Positions 17,489-26,806 are shown, counted from the first letter of the stretch. The stretch: 64,000 nucleotides of DNA from Verrucomicrobiota bacterium (GCA_003569205.1 BGOK01000004.1:1-64000), one strand, 5' to 3'. Notes: generated by a model not told the origin, from the letters alone. Made by a program: numbers and translations.

Positions 17489-17824
17489 ATGACCGAACCC
17501 GAGTGCCCCGAATGTGGGATGAAAGCCGTACTCAGCCATCCGACTAAGTGGGAGTGCGAAACGTGCGGCTTCGAATGGGATAAGCCCGCGGTCGCTACCG
17601 CTACAGAAGACCCGCGCGTCGTTAAGGACGCCCATGGCACGGTCTTAGTCGACGGGGACAGCGTCGTCCTCATTAAGGACCTCAAGCTGCGTGGATCGGC
17701 GGGGACGCTGAAGGGCGGGGCCAAGGCCAAGAACATCCGGCTGGTCGATGGGGACCATGAGATCGATTGCCGGATGGATGGTATCCAGGTCGGCCTAAAG
17801 GCCTGTTTCGTTAAGAAGGCCTGA
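17489..17824 (+). CDS. phnA: PhnA/YjdM family zinc-ribbon protein
   Basis: A 111-residue cytosolic protein with the PhnA layout. An N-terminal zinc ribbon carries CPEC and CETC pairs (TEPECPECG, WECETCGFEW). The conserved C-terminal domain reads VLVDGDSVVLIKDLKLRGS, GGAKAKNIRLVDGDHEIDC and IQVGLKACFVKKA. Length and sequence are full-size for YjdM, historically called PhnA although it is not a phosphonoacetate hydrolase. Its physiological role is not established. It stands alone, between the terminator upstream and repeat-rich DNA downstream. Confidence 0.93.
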   Translation: MTEPECPECGMKAVLSHPTKWECETCGFEWDKPAVATATEDPRVVKDAHGTVLVDGDSVVLIKDLKLRGSAGTLKGGAKAKNIRLVDGDHEIDCRMDGIQVGLKACFVKKA

Positions 17825-17930
17825 GGATAGGGGATGGGGGATAGGGGATGGGGGATAGGGTCTAGGGGATGGGGGATAGGGGATAGGGGATGGCGGATTA
17901 GCGGTTGGAGGTTAGGGGGTAGCGGTTGGA
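17825..17930. repeat. G-rich GGGGATA/GGGGAT tandem array
   Basis: Immediately after the phnA stop the top strand repeats units such as GGGGATA and GGGGAT, then degenerates into GCGGTTGGAGGTTAGGGGGTA. Four-G runs recur every six to eight bases, so the strand could form G-quadruplexes. Related arrays occur near 26.75, 40.40 and 41.37 kb. Confidence 0.8.
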
Positions 17931-17942
17931 GAAGCACAAAGG

Positions 17943-17970
17943 GGTAGGGGCGCGACTGCGTCGCGTCCGT
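17943..17970. repeat. Intergenic hairpin element, CGCGAC type
   Basis: A GGTAGGGG border is followed by the stem CGCGAC (17951-17956), loop TGC and GTCGCG (17960-17965), then TCCGTTCG. An inverted copy of the same type lies at 34010-34041 and a direct one at 54048-54082. See the finding on this repeat family. Confidence 0.75.
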
Positions 17971-18127
17971 TCGCCGAGCTGCGTAGATGGTCGGTGTGTC
18001 CGGCCATGCTCGTCACGGCGTAGCGCCTGCATCACTGCAGCCGCAAACCGCCAACCCCCGGCCACTAGCCGCTATCTACAATAGGTTTTTACTGGGAACC
18101 TGGCGGTCTGAGGCTTGTCTGGAAGGC

Positions 18128-19548
18128 ATGCCCCGTCTTACCCCCCTCCTGTTGTTGGTTTCCGCGCTGGTCCAGGCCGGCGACTTAAAGCTCTCCTCCA
18201 TCTTCTCGGACCACGCCGTCCTGCAGGCCGGTGAGGCCAACGTCTACGGCAAGGCGCAGCCTGGTTCGACGGTCGAAGTCGTCTATGGCGATGTAAAAGC
18301 CACCGCTACCGCGGGTGCCAATGGCATCTTCAAGACGACCCTCACGGGTCTGAAGCCGACCGAAGCTGGTAAGGACCTGGTATTCAAGTCTGGGGCGGAG
18401 TCCCATATCGCCAAAGACGTCATCGTCGGCGAAGTGTGGGTGGGGTCCGGTCAGTCCAATATGGACTGGACTGTCGGTGCCTCCTTTACCGCGAAAGAAT
18501 CCGTCGCCAAGCCGCGCGATAACGGCATCCGCGTCTTCTTTGTCCAGCGCATCCCTGCCACTGCTCCCGTCGAAGACGTCAAGGGTTCCTGGAAAATCGC
18601 TGGCCCTGACACCGTTGCTGGTTTCTCCGCCGCCGCTTATTATTTCGCTTCCACCGTCCGCGCTGAGCTCAAGCAGCCCGTTGGTATGATTGTCACCTCG
18701 ATCGGCGGCACCCGCGCGGAAGCCTGGGGCCCCGCGGCATGTATGATGCGCAGCCGGACGCCAAGGGTTGGCAGGAGAAGGAAGACGCCGCCGTGGCGGC
18801 ACGTGCTGCCAAGGCCAAGGCTGACCCGAAGGCTCAGACGGCCTGGTCCAACGGCCCGCACATGAATTGGAACGGGATGGTGCATCCCCTCATTGGCTAC
18901 AGCTTTAAGGGCGCTATCTGGTACCAAGGCGAGTCCAACGCTGGTCAGGCCGTTGCCTACAAGTGGATCCTCGGCGACATGATTAAGGCTTGGCACAAGG
19001 CCTGGGGCCGCGAATTTCCTTTCATCATTGTCCAACTTCCGCGCTTCATGGCCAAGAAGCCTGTCGCCGTGGAAGACGGTGGCTGGCCAGTCATCCGCGA
19101 GTCCATGGAGTGGATCGCGGACAACGTCCCTGGTGCTATGATGTCGGTCAATATCGACCTCGGCGACGAGAAGGATATTCACCCGAAGGATAAATTCCAG
19201 GTTGGCGATCGTCTCGCGGCGGTGGCCCTCCAACGCGTCTATAAGAGCCGCCCCGACGGTGAAGCCCCGCGCGTGGTGAAGTCCGCGCTCCAAGGCGATG
19301 CCTGGGTGCTCACCTACGACCGGGCCGTCGTCATCAAGGGCGAAGGTAAGGGTTATGCGGTGCAAGGCGCCGACGGTAAGTGGGCCTATGCCACTGCGAA
19401 GGCTGATGGCGCCAAGGTCACCGTTTCCGCCGCAGACGTGAAGGCCCCCAAGGCCGCCCGCTATGCTTGGGCTAATTTTCCAGAAGTCTCTGTTTACTCC
19501 GCTGGCTCCGATGCGCTGCCGGCCGGTCCTTGGCGCAGTGATAAGTGA
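18128..19548 (+). CDS. Sialate O-acetylesterase family protein (one frameshift)
   Basis: About 473 residues if one C is restored in the CCCC tract at 18731-18734, which converts AEAWGP into the family-like AEAWGPRGMYD. The start at 18128 gives a signal peptide (MPRLTPLLLLVSALVQA). The SGNH nucleophile motif GSGQSN is complete, with Ser at about 110. The second block GGTRAEAW and the WYQGESNA block match sialate 9-O-acetylesterase proteins, and DKFQVGDRLA lies near the catalytic His/Asp region. It would remove acetyl groups from sugars in the periplasm. The gene is on the plus strand alone, with repeat DNA upstream. Confidence 0.85.
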
Positions 19549-19564
19549 GGGGGACGGCCGAAGA

Positions 19565-19657
19565 AGAGTACGGAGTCCAGATTACAGAGTACGGAGGACC
19601 GATTGCAGAGGTGGATTAAACCATTCTCTGTAATCAGTACTCTGCACTCCGTACTCT
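19565..19657. repeat. Imperfect long inverted repeat after the acetylesterase gene
   Basis: The 12-base arm AGAGTACGGAGT at 19565-19576 is perfectly complementary to ACTCCGTACTCT at 19646-19657. An inner pair, GATTACAGAG at 19580-19589 and CTCTGTAATC at 19626-19635, is also perfect. A partly similar string (CTCTGTAATCCGCACTCT) recurs at about 54230-54247. It may be a transcript 3'-end structure or a small mobile palindrome. Confidence 0.7.
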
Positions 19658-19667
19658 ATTCGGTTTC

Positions 19668-20369
19668 CTACCCAACCTTCTCCACGCCGGCGCAGTGCAT
19701 TGGCTGGCCGGTCGTGACTTCAAAGGCGTGCGCGGCTTCGGCGGTGGAGAGGCGAGTGCGCAGGGTGTCGGCCCAAGGGTTCACCTCGCTGGAGCGGTCG
19801 CCGGCGGTGTTGGAGAGCTCGCTCAACGTCAGCAGGTAAGCGGCCTCGGTGCAGTTTTCCGTCCAGGTCGTTAGGTCGAAGCACACGTCCCAGAGCCAGA
19901 AGCCGTTCGCATCCTTGAGTTGACCGACCTTGAGCAGGTCGCTTGGGGCTGGCAGGCGTTTGAGGGTAGGGGTGTCGGTGCGGAACGAAACCTTTAGTTG
20001 GGTGCGCTGGCCCGTCAGCGAGGAGACTTCTTGCAGACGTAAGGCTAGCAGGTCCGGATGCTTTTCAGGATCCAAGCGGTCGAGTTGCTCGGGCGAAGCT
20101 GCATCTGTGAAAAGCTGGATGAGGTCAGGGAGTAAGTGCGGGTCATTCTCCGTCGGAGTTTCGCCCATGACCATGAGGTCGTAGATGGCCTCGTGCTTAC
20201 CTGCGCCGTTCAGACGGCGGAGCGGCATCACCCTGGTCACGTGCGGTTCGCGCGGCAGGGACTTCCGAAACCAATGGTCGAACATCCCCGCGAGCCGGTT
20301 CAGGCTGACTTCTTCGGCCTGGGCGGTCGGGTGGAAGGCGCAACGCAGGTACGCGGTGAATGGGTACAT
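19668..20369 (-). CDS. Hypothetical cytosolic protein
   Basis: A 233-residue protein with no signal peptide, membrane helix or recognised motif. It starts MYPFTAYLRCAFHPTAQAEE and contains a helical middle (HPDLLALRLQEVSSLTGQRTQLK) and a C-terminal part with several Trp and Cys residues (FWLWDVCFDLTTWTENC). Codon use resembles the neighbours and the frame is uninterrupted, so it is probably a real gene. It lies downstream of the two MuiA-like genes on the same strand with a gap of about 73 bases. A shared operon is possible. Confidence 0.6.
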   Translation of the reverse strand: MYPFTAYLRCAFHPTAQAEEVSLNRLAGMFDHWFRKSLPREPHVTRVMPLRRLNGAGKHEAIYDLMVMGETPTENDPHLLPDLIQLFTDAASPEQLDRLDPEKHPDLLALRLQEVSSLTGQRTQLKVSFRTDTPTLKRLPAPSDLLKVGQLKDANGFWLWDVCFDLTTWTENCTEAAYLLTLSELSNTAGDRSSEVNPWADTLRTRLSTAEAAHAFEVTTGQPMHCAGVEKVG

Positions 20370-20442
20370 GCCCGAGGACTAGAGCAAAACGCGGCCGATG
20401 GGAAGGATAGAGGCGGGTAGGGCCGCCTGCGGGCAGGGCGGC

Positions 20443-22132
20443 TTAGTAGCCAACCACCTGCATATCTTCTGGGCGTTCGATGGCGAAGCGGTAAGGGACG
20501 TCGAGCTTTTCGCCGGCTTTCACGGCGTGGCGCCATTCCACATACTTCGATTCGTTCATCTTAAGCTCTCGGAGTCCTTCTCATACTTCGGCTCCTCGAG
20601 GACGACCTTGATGTCCTCGTGGTCGCCCATCGGAGTTGGTCCCAGATGACGAGGTCGATCTCCGTAGCCTTGCCGTTCTTTACCTTGAAGACTTGGTCGA
20701 AGACTGTGCGGAGCGTCTTCTTTCCGAAGAGCCCAGAGCTCTCTTCGCGGCGGGCGAGTTCTTTGCGTTCCACGCTGACCGATTGATCAACACCGAGGAA
20801 CGTCCAGAACTTCTGGCCAGCGGGCACGAGGTCCATGCTGGAGTTGGCGACAAAGGCGCCGTCCAAGAACACCGAGGTCCGGCCTGGCAGGAGAGTGAAG
20901 TCAGACTTATTAGTCGCGTGGGTCTTCAGGTAGACGTAGCTCGAGAGCTTCGGGACGCAGCTATGGCGGAAGGTCGAAGGTAACAGCAGGCGCGTCACCG
21001 TGACCTTGGCCATTTTGTTGTCGGACTTGATATCGGTCGTGCGTTCGATGACGAAGGTCGCGGCGGTACCACCGGTGACGACCGAGGCGGTGCTGACAGT
21101 GGCGTCGGCCAGTACGGCCGCTCCCGCCTTGGCAGAAAATTCATTGAATAGATTATTACCAGTGGCCGCCGCGAAGTTCTGCTTTTCGACAGGGATACGA
21201 CCGGCTACGCGGGTTTCGCGGCGAGCATCGCCGTCCTTGTCCTTCCTGAGCGCTTCCAGCTCGACGGGTTCGGACTTGGCGAGGAACCAAGGCGACATCT
21301 CTGGCTCGCGGCCACCGACGCTGGGTTCGGCGGTGGAAAGTTTAAGCGACACGCCTTGCCAGTCTTCGCCGGTCGATTGGCGCAACTCGGCGTGGTAGGT
21401 AATTTCGAGGGACTTGGCCTTGGTGTCGGCTCGGAGGTCGTAGACGGGCTTCCAGCTGGGTCCTTGGACCACGTAACTGAGGCGCACGACGGCGGGACCG
21501 GCGGTCTTCACGTCCAAGTTGACGCGAGCGAGGTTGCGGGAGCGGCTCTGGTTTCCGTTGAGGGCAGCAATCTCGCGGTTGTAGGTGTCGACCTGTTGGC
21601 GTGATGCCTTAATGCGTTTAGCGAGGTCGGTGGCTTCCTTGTCCAAGGCGACCTGTTGCTCGGCTTGGAAGTCGAGGTAGGCGGCCCACTTGAGCGGGTC
21701 CATCTCGGGGTTAGCGGATTCCTTACCCACGGAGGTGAGGCGACCGAGCACCTTCTCGAGGGCGCTGCGACGGAAGGCCACGCGGCCTTCGGCGAGGGAG
21801 AGTTCCTTTTGGACGAGTTCCTGAGCTTGGATTTTGGCCTGTAGGGCGCGGATGGCTTCGTTGGCCACTTCCTTGACCTGCACGGTCTCGGGGCGGATAT
21901 CGATGAGCGTGAAAGCACCGGTGCCTTCGACGCGGATGGACGAGAAGTCGACGTTGGCGGGTAGGTTGTCGAAGAGCAGGGACTGGTCGCCCGCGGCGAG
22001 GTCGCCCTGGAAGATGCGCACCACTTCGGCGCGGTCGGCGTAAACAGTCACCTCGCGCGGCTTGGCGTCGGGTGTGGGGACTTCGGCGGCACCGAGCGTA
22101 GCGGCGAAGCAGAGGAGCGAGAGGGTTTTCAT
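20443..22132 (-). CDS. MuiA-type DUF4140/DUF4139 protein, copy 1 (two frameshifts)
   Basis: About 563 residues when two missing bases are restored, near 20632 (CCC read as CC) and near 20570 (AAA read as AA). The repaired tail DQLPMGDHEDIKVV ... VPYRFAIERPEDMQVVGY then matches the intact neighbour. A signal peptide (MKTLSLLCFAATLGAAEV) precedes the DUF4140 N-terminal domain (TVYADRAEVVR, SLLFDNLPANVD), a coiled-coil (ELSLAEGRVAFRRSALEKVLG) and the DUF4139 beta domain (LSYVVQGPSWKPVYDLRAD, STGEDWQGVSLKLSTAEP). The family is named for a 'mucoidy inhibitor' homologue but its biochemical role is unknown. It lies 34 bases downstream of a paralogue, with which it shares the order of all domains. 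Confidence 0.83.
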
Positions 22133-22166
22133 AGTCTTATAAAAGGGGTTGGGTGTGAGCGGGGGC

Positions 22167-23849
22167 TTATTGGCCGACCATGGGGAAGCCGTCGGGGCGT
22201 TCGATGGCGAAGCGGAAGGGCACGTCCTGCTTGGTGCTGGGCTTAAGCGTCAGGTTCCATTCAACGAATTTCGACTGGTCCACCTTAAAGCCGTCCGTGT
22301 CCTTCTCGTATTTCGGCTCTTCGTAGACGACCTTGATCTCCTCGTGGTTGGAAGAAGGCACTTGGTCGCGGATGGAGAGTTGGACATCGGTGGCCTTGCC
22401 GTTGGTTACCTTGAAGACTTTGCTCACGACGGTGCGGGCGGTCTTCTTGCCGAAGATGCCAGAGAGCTCTTCCACCTTGCCGAGGTCTTTGAGGTCGACC
22501 TTCACCGACTGATCGGCGCCGAGGTAGGTCCAGAATTCCTGGCCAGGGGCAACGAGGTCGAGGTTGGCGTTGGCGACGAAGGCGCCGTCGAGGAAGACGG
22601 CCGTCGGGCCAGCGATGAAGGGGAAGTCGGACTTATTGATAGCCTTGGCCTTGAGGTAGACGTGGGGCGAAAGCTTGGGCACGCAGGTGTGGCGGAATTC
22701 GCTCGGGAAGGATTCGGAAGCGATGGCGACCTTGGCTGGCTTATTGTCGGACGGCACATCGTAGGCGCGCGGAATGGAGAACGTCGCGGCCGTCCCGCCG
22801 GTGTTCACGCGGGCGTAGCTGAAGTCCATCGCGGCGGACGCTGGGGCAGGGGCGGAGGCGCTGAGGGCTGAAAATCTGTTCCTCTCCGAAGAGCCGCGGT
22901 CGGCGCGGTCCAGTTTGGAGGCACTCTCGAGCACAACGCCCCCGGTGACCACCACCGGTGGGGGTACGAAGCGATGGATGAACCATGGGGACATCTGCGG
23001 TTCGCGCCCGCCGAGGTTCGGCTGCGCGGTGGAGAGCTTGAGCGCGACACCTTTCCAGTCTTCGCCGGTCGATTGACGGACCTCGGCGTGGTAGTTGACC
23101 TGGACCGTCTTGGCCTTCGTGTCGGCCCGGATATCATAGAGCGGGTTCCAACTCGGGCCGCGGACGACGTAGGCGAGGTCGAGTTCAATGGGGCCGGCCT
23201 GCTTGGCTTCGATACGCACGCGGGCCACGTTACGGAACTTGAAGCGCTGCGCGTTCAGCTCATTCAGCTCGCGCTGCACGCGATCGAGGTCGAGGGTCAA
23301 GCTGTTGCGGCTGACGCCGTTTGCGAGGATCTCCTGGTCGAGCTTGGCGAGCGTATCCACATGATATTGCAGGTAGGCCGCCCACTTGGACGGGTCCATC
23401 TCGGCGTTAGCGGATTCCTTGCCTACGGAGGTCAGGCGGCCGAGGACTTTCTCCAGGGCGGCCTTGCGTTGGGTGATGCGGTTGTCGGCGAGGGTTAGAT
23501 CGTTGAGTTGGGCACGGAGTGTTTCGAGCTCCTTGGTCAGTTTCAGCACGCGCTCGTCGGCGACCTCCTTCGTCTGGATGCGTTCCCCGCGGATATCGAT
23601 AAGCGTGAAGGCCCCTTTGCCATCGACGCGGACGGACGAAAGGTCGGTCGCTCCAGGAAGGTTCTCAAAGGTCAGCGTATGGTCGCCGGCCTCGATGGTG
23701 GCCGTGAGGTGGCGGACGACTTCGGCGCGATCCCCGTAGACCGTGACGGTGTGGACCTTGGCAGCGGTGGTGGGGATGTCTGCGGCGGCAACACTGAGCG
23801 TCAGGGCGGCCAGCAGGAAGCAGGAAGGGTTGAGCATAGGGATGGGCAT
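22167..23849 (-). CDS. MuiA-type DUF4140/DUF4139 protein, copy 2
   Basis: A 560-residue exported protein. I choose the ATG at 23849, preceded by a GGGGGA Shine-Dalgarno-like string; an in-frame ATG at 23837 begins the signal peptide proper (MLNPSCFLLAALTLSVAAA). Domains follow copy 1: DUF4140 (TVYGDRAEVVRHL, LTFENLPGATDLS), a coiled-coil (AALEKVLGRLTSVGKE), and DUF4139 (LAYVVRGPSWNPLYDIRAD, STGEDWKGVALKLSTAQP), ending VPFRFAIERPDGFPMVGQ. An extra Ala/Ser/Pro-rich insert separates the sheets near the middle. Its function is not known; the tandem arrangement suggests that the two copies form a pair or hetero-oligomer. An array of 11-bp repeats lies just upstream. Confidence 0.87.
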   Translation of the reverse strand: MPIPMLNPSCFLLAALTLSVAAADIPTTAAKVHTVTVYGDRAEVVRHLTATIEAGDHTLTFENLPGATDLSSVRVDGKGAFTLIDIRGERIQTKEVADERVLKLTKELETLRAQLNDLTLADNRITQRKAALEKVLGRLTSVGKESANAEMDPSKWAAYLQYHVDTLAKLDQEILANGVSRNSLTLDLDRVQRELNELNAQRFKFRNVARVRIEAKQAGPIELDLAYVVRGPSWNPLYDIRADTKAKTVQVNYHAEVRQSTGEDWKGVALKLSTAQPNLGGREPQMSPWFIHRFVPPPVVVTGGVVLESASKLDRADRGSSERNRFSALSASAPAPASAAMDFSYARVNTGGTAATFSIPRAYDVPSDNKPAKVAIASESFPSEFRHTCVPKLSPHVYLKAKAINKSDFPFIAGPTAVFLDGAFVANANLDLVAPGQEFWTYLGADQSVKVDLKDLGKVEELSGIFGKKTARTVVSKVFKVTNGKATDVQLSIRDQVPSSNHEEIKVVYEEPKYEKDTDGFKVDQSKFVEWNLTLKPSTKQDVPFRFAIERPDGFPMVGQ

Positions 23850-23900
23850 AGATTGAGCGTCCCCCAAGGCTGGTGCAGTCTAAAAGAATGTGGGGAGGGT

Positions 23901-23988
23901 AGAGTCGGGGCAGAGTCGGGGCAGAGTCGGGGCAGAGTCGGGACAGAGTCGGGGTAGAGTCGGGAGAGGGTCGAGACAGCGTCGGGAG
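23901..23988. repeat. 11-bp tandem repeat array, about 8 copies
   Basis: The unit AGAGTCGGGGC starts at 23901 and recurs every 11 bases, with growing divergence, to about 23988. It sits in the divergent spacer between the MuiA-like and GYF genes, about 50 bases upstream of the MuiA-like start. There are no spacers, so it is not a CRISPR array. The 11-base period is close to one DNA turn. Confidence 0.88.
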
Positions 23989-24085
23989 CATGTCGGAAGG
24001 GCGAAAAGCCGGTGCCTATTTGTAATGCCCACGGGGGCGTGGGGCTTGCTGAACGGGCAGGGGGTGACAAAGTCAGGGCGTCCCC

Positions 24086-24517
24086 ATGGTCCAGGTTCAT
24101 ATCGCTCGTTCAGGCTCGCACATCGGCAAATACCCCGAGGCGGACCTCCCTGTGCTCATTGGGGCCGGGACGGTGCGGCGAACGGATCACTATTGGAAGA
24201 AGGGCATGGCCTACTGGCTGGTGCTGGGTAGGACCTATGACCCGCCGACGCCTACGCCCGCCGCTACGCCTTCGCAGCCGGCGTCGTCCGCTAAGCCCGT
24301 GCCTAAGCCGATGCGACCGTTACGCTACGAGTGTCAGCGCTGTGGCCACAAATCCAACACCGTGCGGGAGGAAAAGCCGGGGAACCTCTTCATGGAAATT
24401 TGTACCTGGATTGCGAACCCCTTTGTCGGTGGCCTCTACACGTTTACACGCGAAGCCGGTAAGAAGGCCCTCTGCGTCAACTGCGGCTCCGAGCATATGA
24501 CGGAAGAGGTGTGGTAG
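24086..24517 (+). CDS. GYF_2-like plus zinc-ribbon protein
   Basis: A 143-residue cytosolic protein. Residues 1-50 (VHIARSGSHIGKYPEADLP, then DHYWKKGMAYWLVLGR) resemble a GYF_2 peptide-binding domain, with the expected Gly and Trp positions. A Pro/Ala-rich linker (PPTPTPAATPSQPASSAKP) leads to a C-terminal zinc ribbon made of CQRCG and CVNCG pairs about 50 residues apart. The insertion between them looks partly hydrophobic (NLFMEICTWIANPFVGGLY). This architecture suggests a scaffold or regulatory role; no partner can be named. Repeats of GTCG-containing units flank the gene on both sides. Confidence 0.65.
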   Translation: MVQVHIARSGSHIGKYPEADLPVLIGAGTVRRTDHYWKKGMAYWLVLGRTYDPPTPTPAATPSQPASSAKPVPKPMRPLRYECQRCGHKSNTVREEKPGNLFMEICTWIANPFVGGLYTFTREAGKKALCVNCGSEHMTEEVW

Positions 24518-24544
24518 GGACGCGAGGGGAGAGTCGATCGCGGG

Positions 24545-24592
24545 GTCGATGACTGGGTCGAGGACAGTGTCGATGACTGGGTCGAGGACTGA
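24545..24592. repeat. 24-bp direct repeat, two copies
   Basis: Two adjacent 24-base units, each beginning GTCGATGACTGGGTCGAGGA, occupy 24545-24568 and 24569-24592. Shorter TCGAGG/GTCGAT fragments lie on either side. The unit resembles the GTCG core of the array on the other side of the GYF gene. Confidence 0.75.
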
Positions 24593-24666
24593 ATCGAGGT
24601 GATGGCTTCTGGGCTGCTTACCGCTCGCCGAATAATGTTCGCATCCTCACGTGGGTTCCGCCCGCG

Positions 24667-24772
24667 GGTAGGGGCAAGGCTTCGCCTTGCACTCCTAACG
24701 GAGAAGGGCGCGGCGAAGCCACGCCCCTACCATAAGATGCATCTAGGACAGCACGCCGTGCTGTCCCTACCT
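24667..24772. repeat. Composite intergenic hairpin cluster (three stems)
   Basis: Stem A is GCAAGGC-TTC-GCCTTGC at 24674-24690. Stem B is GGGCGCGGC-GAA-GCCACGCCC, with one mismatch, ending at about 24728. Outer borders GGTAGGGGC at 24667 and GCCCCTACC at 24723-24731 are themselves complementary. Stem C is GGACAGCAC-GCC-GTGCTGTCC within 24744-24766, followed by CTACC. An inverted counterpart of A plus B is present at about 61215-61277. No coding potential is evident in the 340-base gap between the GYF gene and aspS. Confidence 0.78.
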
Positions 24773-24803
24773 AAAGCCCATGACACGCCGCACCGCGGCG
24801 GCA

Positions 24804-24845
24804 CAACCCCCAACCGCCATCCCCAACCCCCAACCGCCATCCCCT
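24804..24845. repeat. C-rich CCCCCAACCGCCAT direct repeat
   Basis: Just past the aspS stop, ACCCCCAACCGCCATCCCC occurs twice back to back. It is the complement-type version of the GGTTGGGGG/GGATGG arrays elsewhere in the window. Confidence 0.7.
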
Positions 24846-24857
24846 CTTCAAACTTCC

Positions 24858-26660
24858 TTACGCCTTTGGCTTGGCTTCTTCTTCGACGGTGCGGATACGG
24901 AGGTCGCGCAGTTGCTTGGCCGTCACTGGGCTTGGGCAGTCGGCCATCAAGTCGCGGCCGTTCTGATTCTTCGGGAAAGCAAGGATGTCGCGGATCGAAC
25001 TACGACCGGCGAGCATGGCGACGACGCGGTCGAAGCCGAGGGCGATGCCGCCGTGGGGCGGAGCGCCGTACGAGAAGGCCTTCAGCATGTAGCCAAAGCG
25101 GCTTTCGACGAGGTCCTGCGGGATCTTAAGGATTTCTTCGAAGACGCGCTTCTGCACGGCCGGGTTGTGGATACGGATGGAGCCGCCACCGAGTTCGACG
25201 CCGTTGAGCACGATGTCGTAGTGCTGGCCGCGGACCTTAGCTGGGTCGGTGGCGAGGAGAGGCTCGTCTTCCTTGACCGGAGCCGTGAACGGGTGGTGAG
25301 CGGAGATGTAGCGCTTCTCTTCTTCGTCCCAGAGCATCAACGGGAATTCGATGACCCAGAGGAAGTTATATTGGTCGGTCGGCAGGCTGAGCCGGCCCTT
25401 GGCCTTGAGCAGTGCAGCGGACTCGAGGCGGATGCGTCCGAGGACGTTCGAGGCCTGTTCCCACGGGGCGGCGGCGAAGAAGATGATGTCGCCGTCTTCA
25501 ATCTTTAGGGCGGTCTTGAGCGCAGCCTTTTCTTCTTCGGAGAAGAACTTCGTGATCGGGGATTTCCATTCGCCGGCTTCGACCTTGATGAAGGCCAGGC
25601 CCTTGGCGCCTTGGCTCTTGGCAATCGTCTCGAGGTTGGTCAGCTCGCCTTGGGTGAGGTCAGCGAGGCCCTTGGCATTGATAGCGCGGACCACCGAGCC
25701 CGGCGTGTTGGCGGCACCATTGAAGACCTTGAAGGCAGAGTTCTTGAAGAGCGGCGTGAAGTCGTGAATCTCCATCCCGAAGCGCGTGTCGGGCTTATCG
25801 ATGCCGAAGCGGTCCATGGCTTCCTGGTAGGACATGCGCGGGAAGGGCGTGGGGATGTCGACGCCGAGGGTTTCCTTCCAGGTGCGCTTGAGGATGCCTT
25901 CGATCAGCTTGTACATGTCCTCGCGGTCAATGAAGGACATCTCCAAGTCGACCTGCGTGAACTCAGGCTGGCGGTCGGCGCGGAGGTCTTCGTCGCGGTA
26001 GCAACGGGCCATCTGGTAGTAGCGTTCCACGCCGGCCACCATGAGCATCTGCTTGTACTGCTGTGGGGACTGCGTGAGCGCGTAGAACTCGCCGGGGTTG
26101 GTGCGACTCGGCACGAGGAACTCGCGCGCGCCTTCCGGGGTGCTCTTAAAGAGGGTCGGGGTCTCGACTTCGAGGAAGCCTTGTTCGTCGAGCTCGTTAC
26201 GGATGGCACGGCCGGCGGCGTGGCGGAGCTTGAGCAGGCCAAGGTTGCGGGGACGGCGGAGATCAAGGAAGCGGTATTCGAGGCGAAGGTCCTCGTTCAC
26301 CTTGTCGGCCTTATCGTCGTCCATCGGGAACGGCAGGTCGGCACAGATATTGTGTACGATGATGCTAGTGGCGACGACTTCGATGGCGCCGGTGCCGAGT
26401 TTGGAGTTGATGGTTTCGGCCGAACGGGCGGTCACCTGACCGATGACTTCAATGACGGATTCGGTCTTCAGGCGCTGTGCGGTCTCCTGGAGGTTGCCTT
26501 GGCCCGGACGGAAGACGACCTGGGTGACGCCCGCACGGTCGCGGAGGTCGACGAAGGTCACGCCGCCGAGGTCGCGCTTGGTGTCGACCCAACCCACGAG
26601 GGTCACAGTCTGGCCGGCGTCGGCGGGGCGGAGGGCGTTGCAGGTATGGGTGCGGTTCAT
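24858..26660 (-). CDS. aspS: Aspartyl-tRNA synthetase
   Basis: A 600-residue bacterial-type AspRS, a cytosolic class II aminoacyl-tRNA synthetase that charges tRNA-Asp. The N-terminal OB anticodon-binding domain is clear (TVTLVGWVDTKRDLGGVTFV, DLRDRAG). Class II motifs follow: motif 1 around FLEVETPTLFKSTPEGAREF, motif 2 YQMARCYRDEDLRADRQPEF, and motif 3 HGGIALGFDRVVAMLAG near the end. The GAD insertion domain typical of bacterial AspRS lies between. Length is normal. Whether it is discriminating cannot be stated without alignment to known Asn/Asp specificity positions. No gatCAB or asnS is seen in the window. Confidence 0.97.
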   Translation of the reverse strand: MNRTHTCNALRPADAGQTVTLVGWVDTKRDLGGVTFVDLRDRAGVTQVVFRPGQGNLQETAQRLKTESVIEVIGQVTARSAETINSKLGTGAIEVVATSIIVHNICADLPFPMDDDKADKVNEDLRLEYRFLDLRRPRNLGLLKLRHAAGRAIRNELDEQGFLEVETPTLFKSTPEGAREFLVPSRTNPGEFYALTQSPQQYKQMLMVAGVERYYQMARCYRDEDLRADRQPEFTQVDLEMSFIDREDMYKLIEGILKRTWKETLGVDIPTPFPRMSYQEAMDRFGIDKPDTRFGMEIHDFTPLFKNSAFKVFNGAANTPGSVVRAINAKGLADLTQGELTNLETIAKSQGAKGLAFIKVEAGEWKSPITKFFSEEEKAALKTALKIEDGDIIFFAAAPWEQASNVLGRIRLESAALLKAKGRLSLPTDQYNFLWVIEFPLMLWDEEEKRYISAHHPFTAPVKEDEPLLATDPAKVRGQHYDIVLNGVELGGGSIRIHNPAVQKRVFEEILKIPQDLVESRFGYMLKAFSYGAPPHGGIALGFDRVVAMLAGRSSIRDILAFPKNQNGRDLMADCPSPVTAKQLRDLRIRTVEEEAKPKA

Positions 26661-26737
26661 GGCAGGGTCGGCGGCAAAAGTTAAGGGTTATGGTTACCCT
26701 TAAATCCCCCCCTGAAACAAGCATTAACCCCGAGGAA

Positions 26738-26806
26738 AGGGGATACGGATAGGGGGTAGGGGATGGGGTGATAGGGGAAAGGTGATAGGGGATAGGGGAT
26801 GGGGAA
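26738..26806. repeat. G-rich GGGGATA-type tandem array
   Basis: Repeats of GGGGATA, GGGGATG and GGTGATAGGGG units fill most of the 276-base spacer between the divergent aspS gene and the next plus-strand gene. They are like the arrays at 17.83 and 40.38 kb. Confidence 0.78.

Noticed and set aside
23901-23988. CRISPR-like array
   Set aside because: Units are 11 bases and contiguous, with no spacers and no cas genes nearby.
25611-26684. 357-residue open frame opposite aspS
   Set aside because: It lies wholly within the well-identified AspRS gene and shows no family motif.
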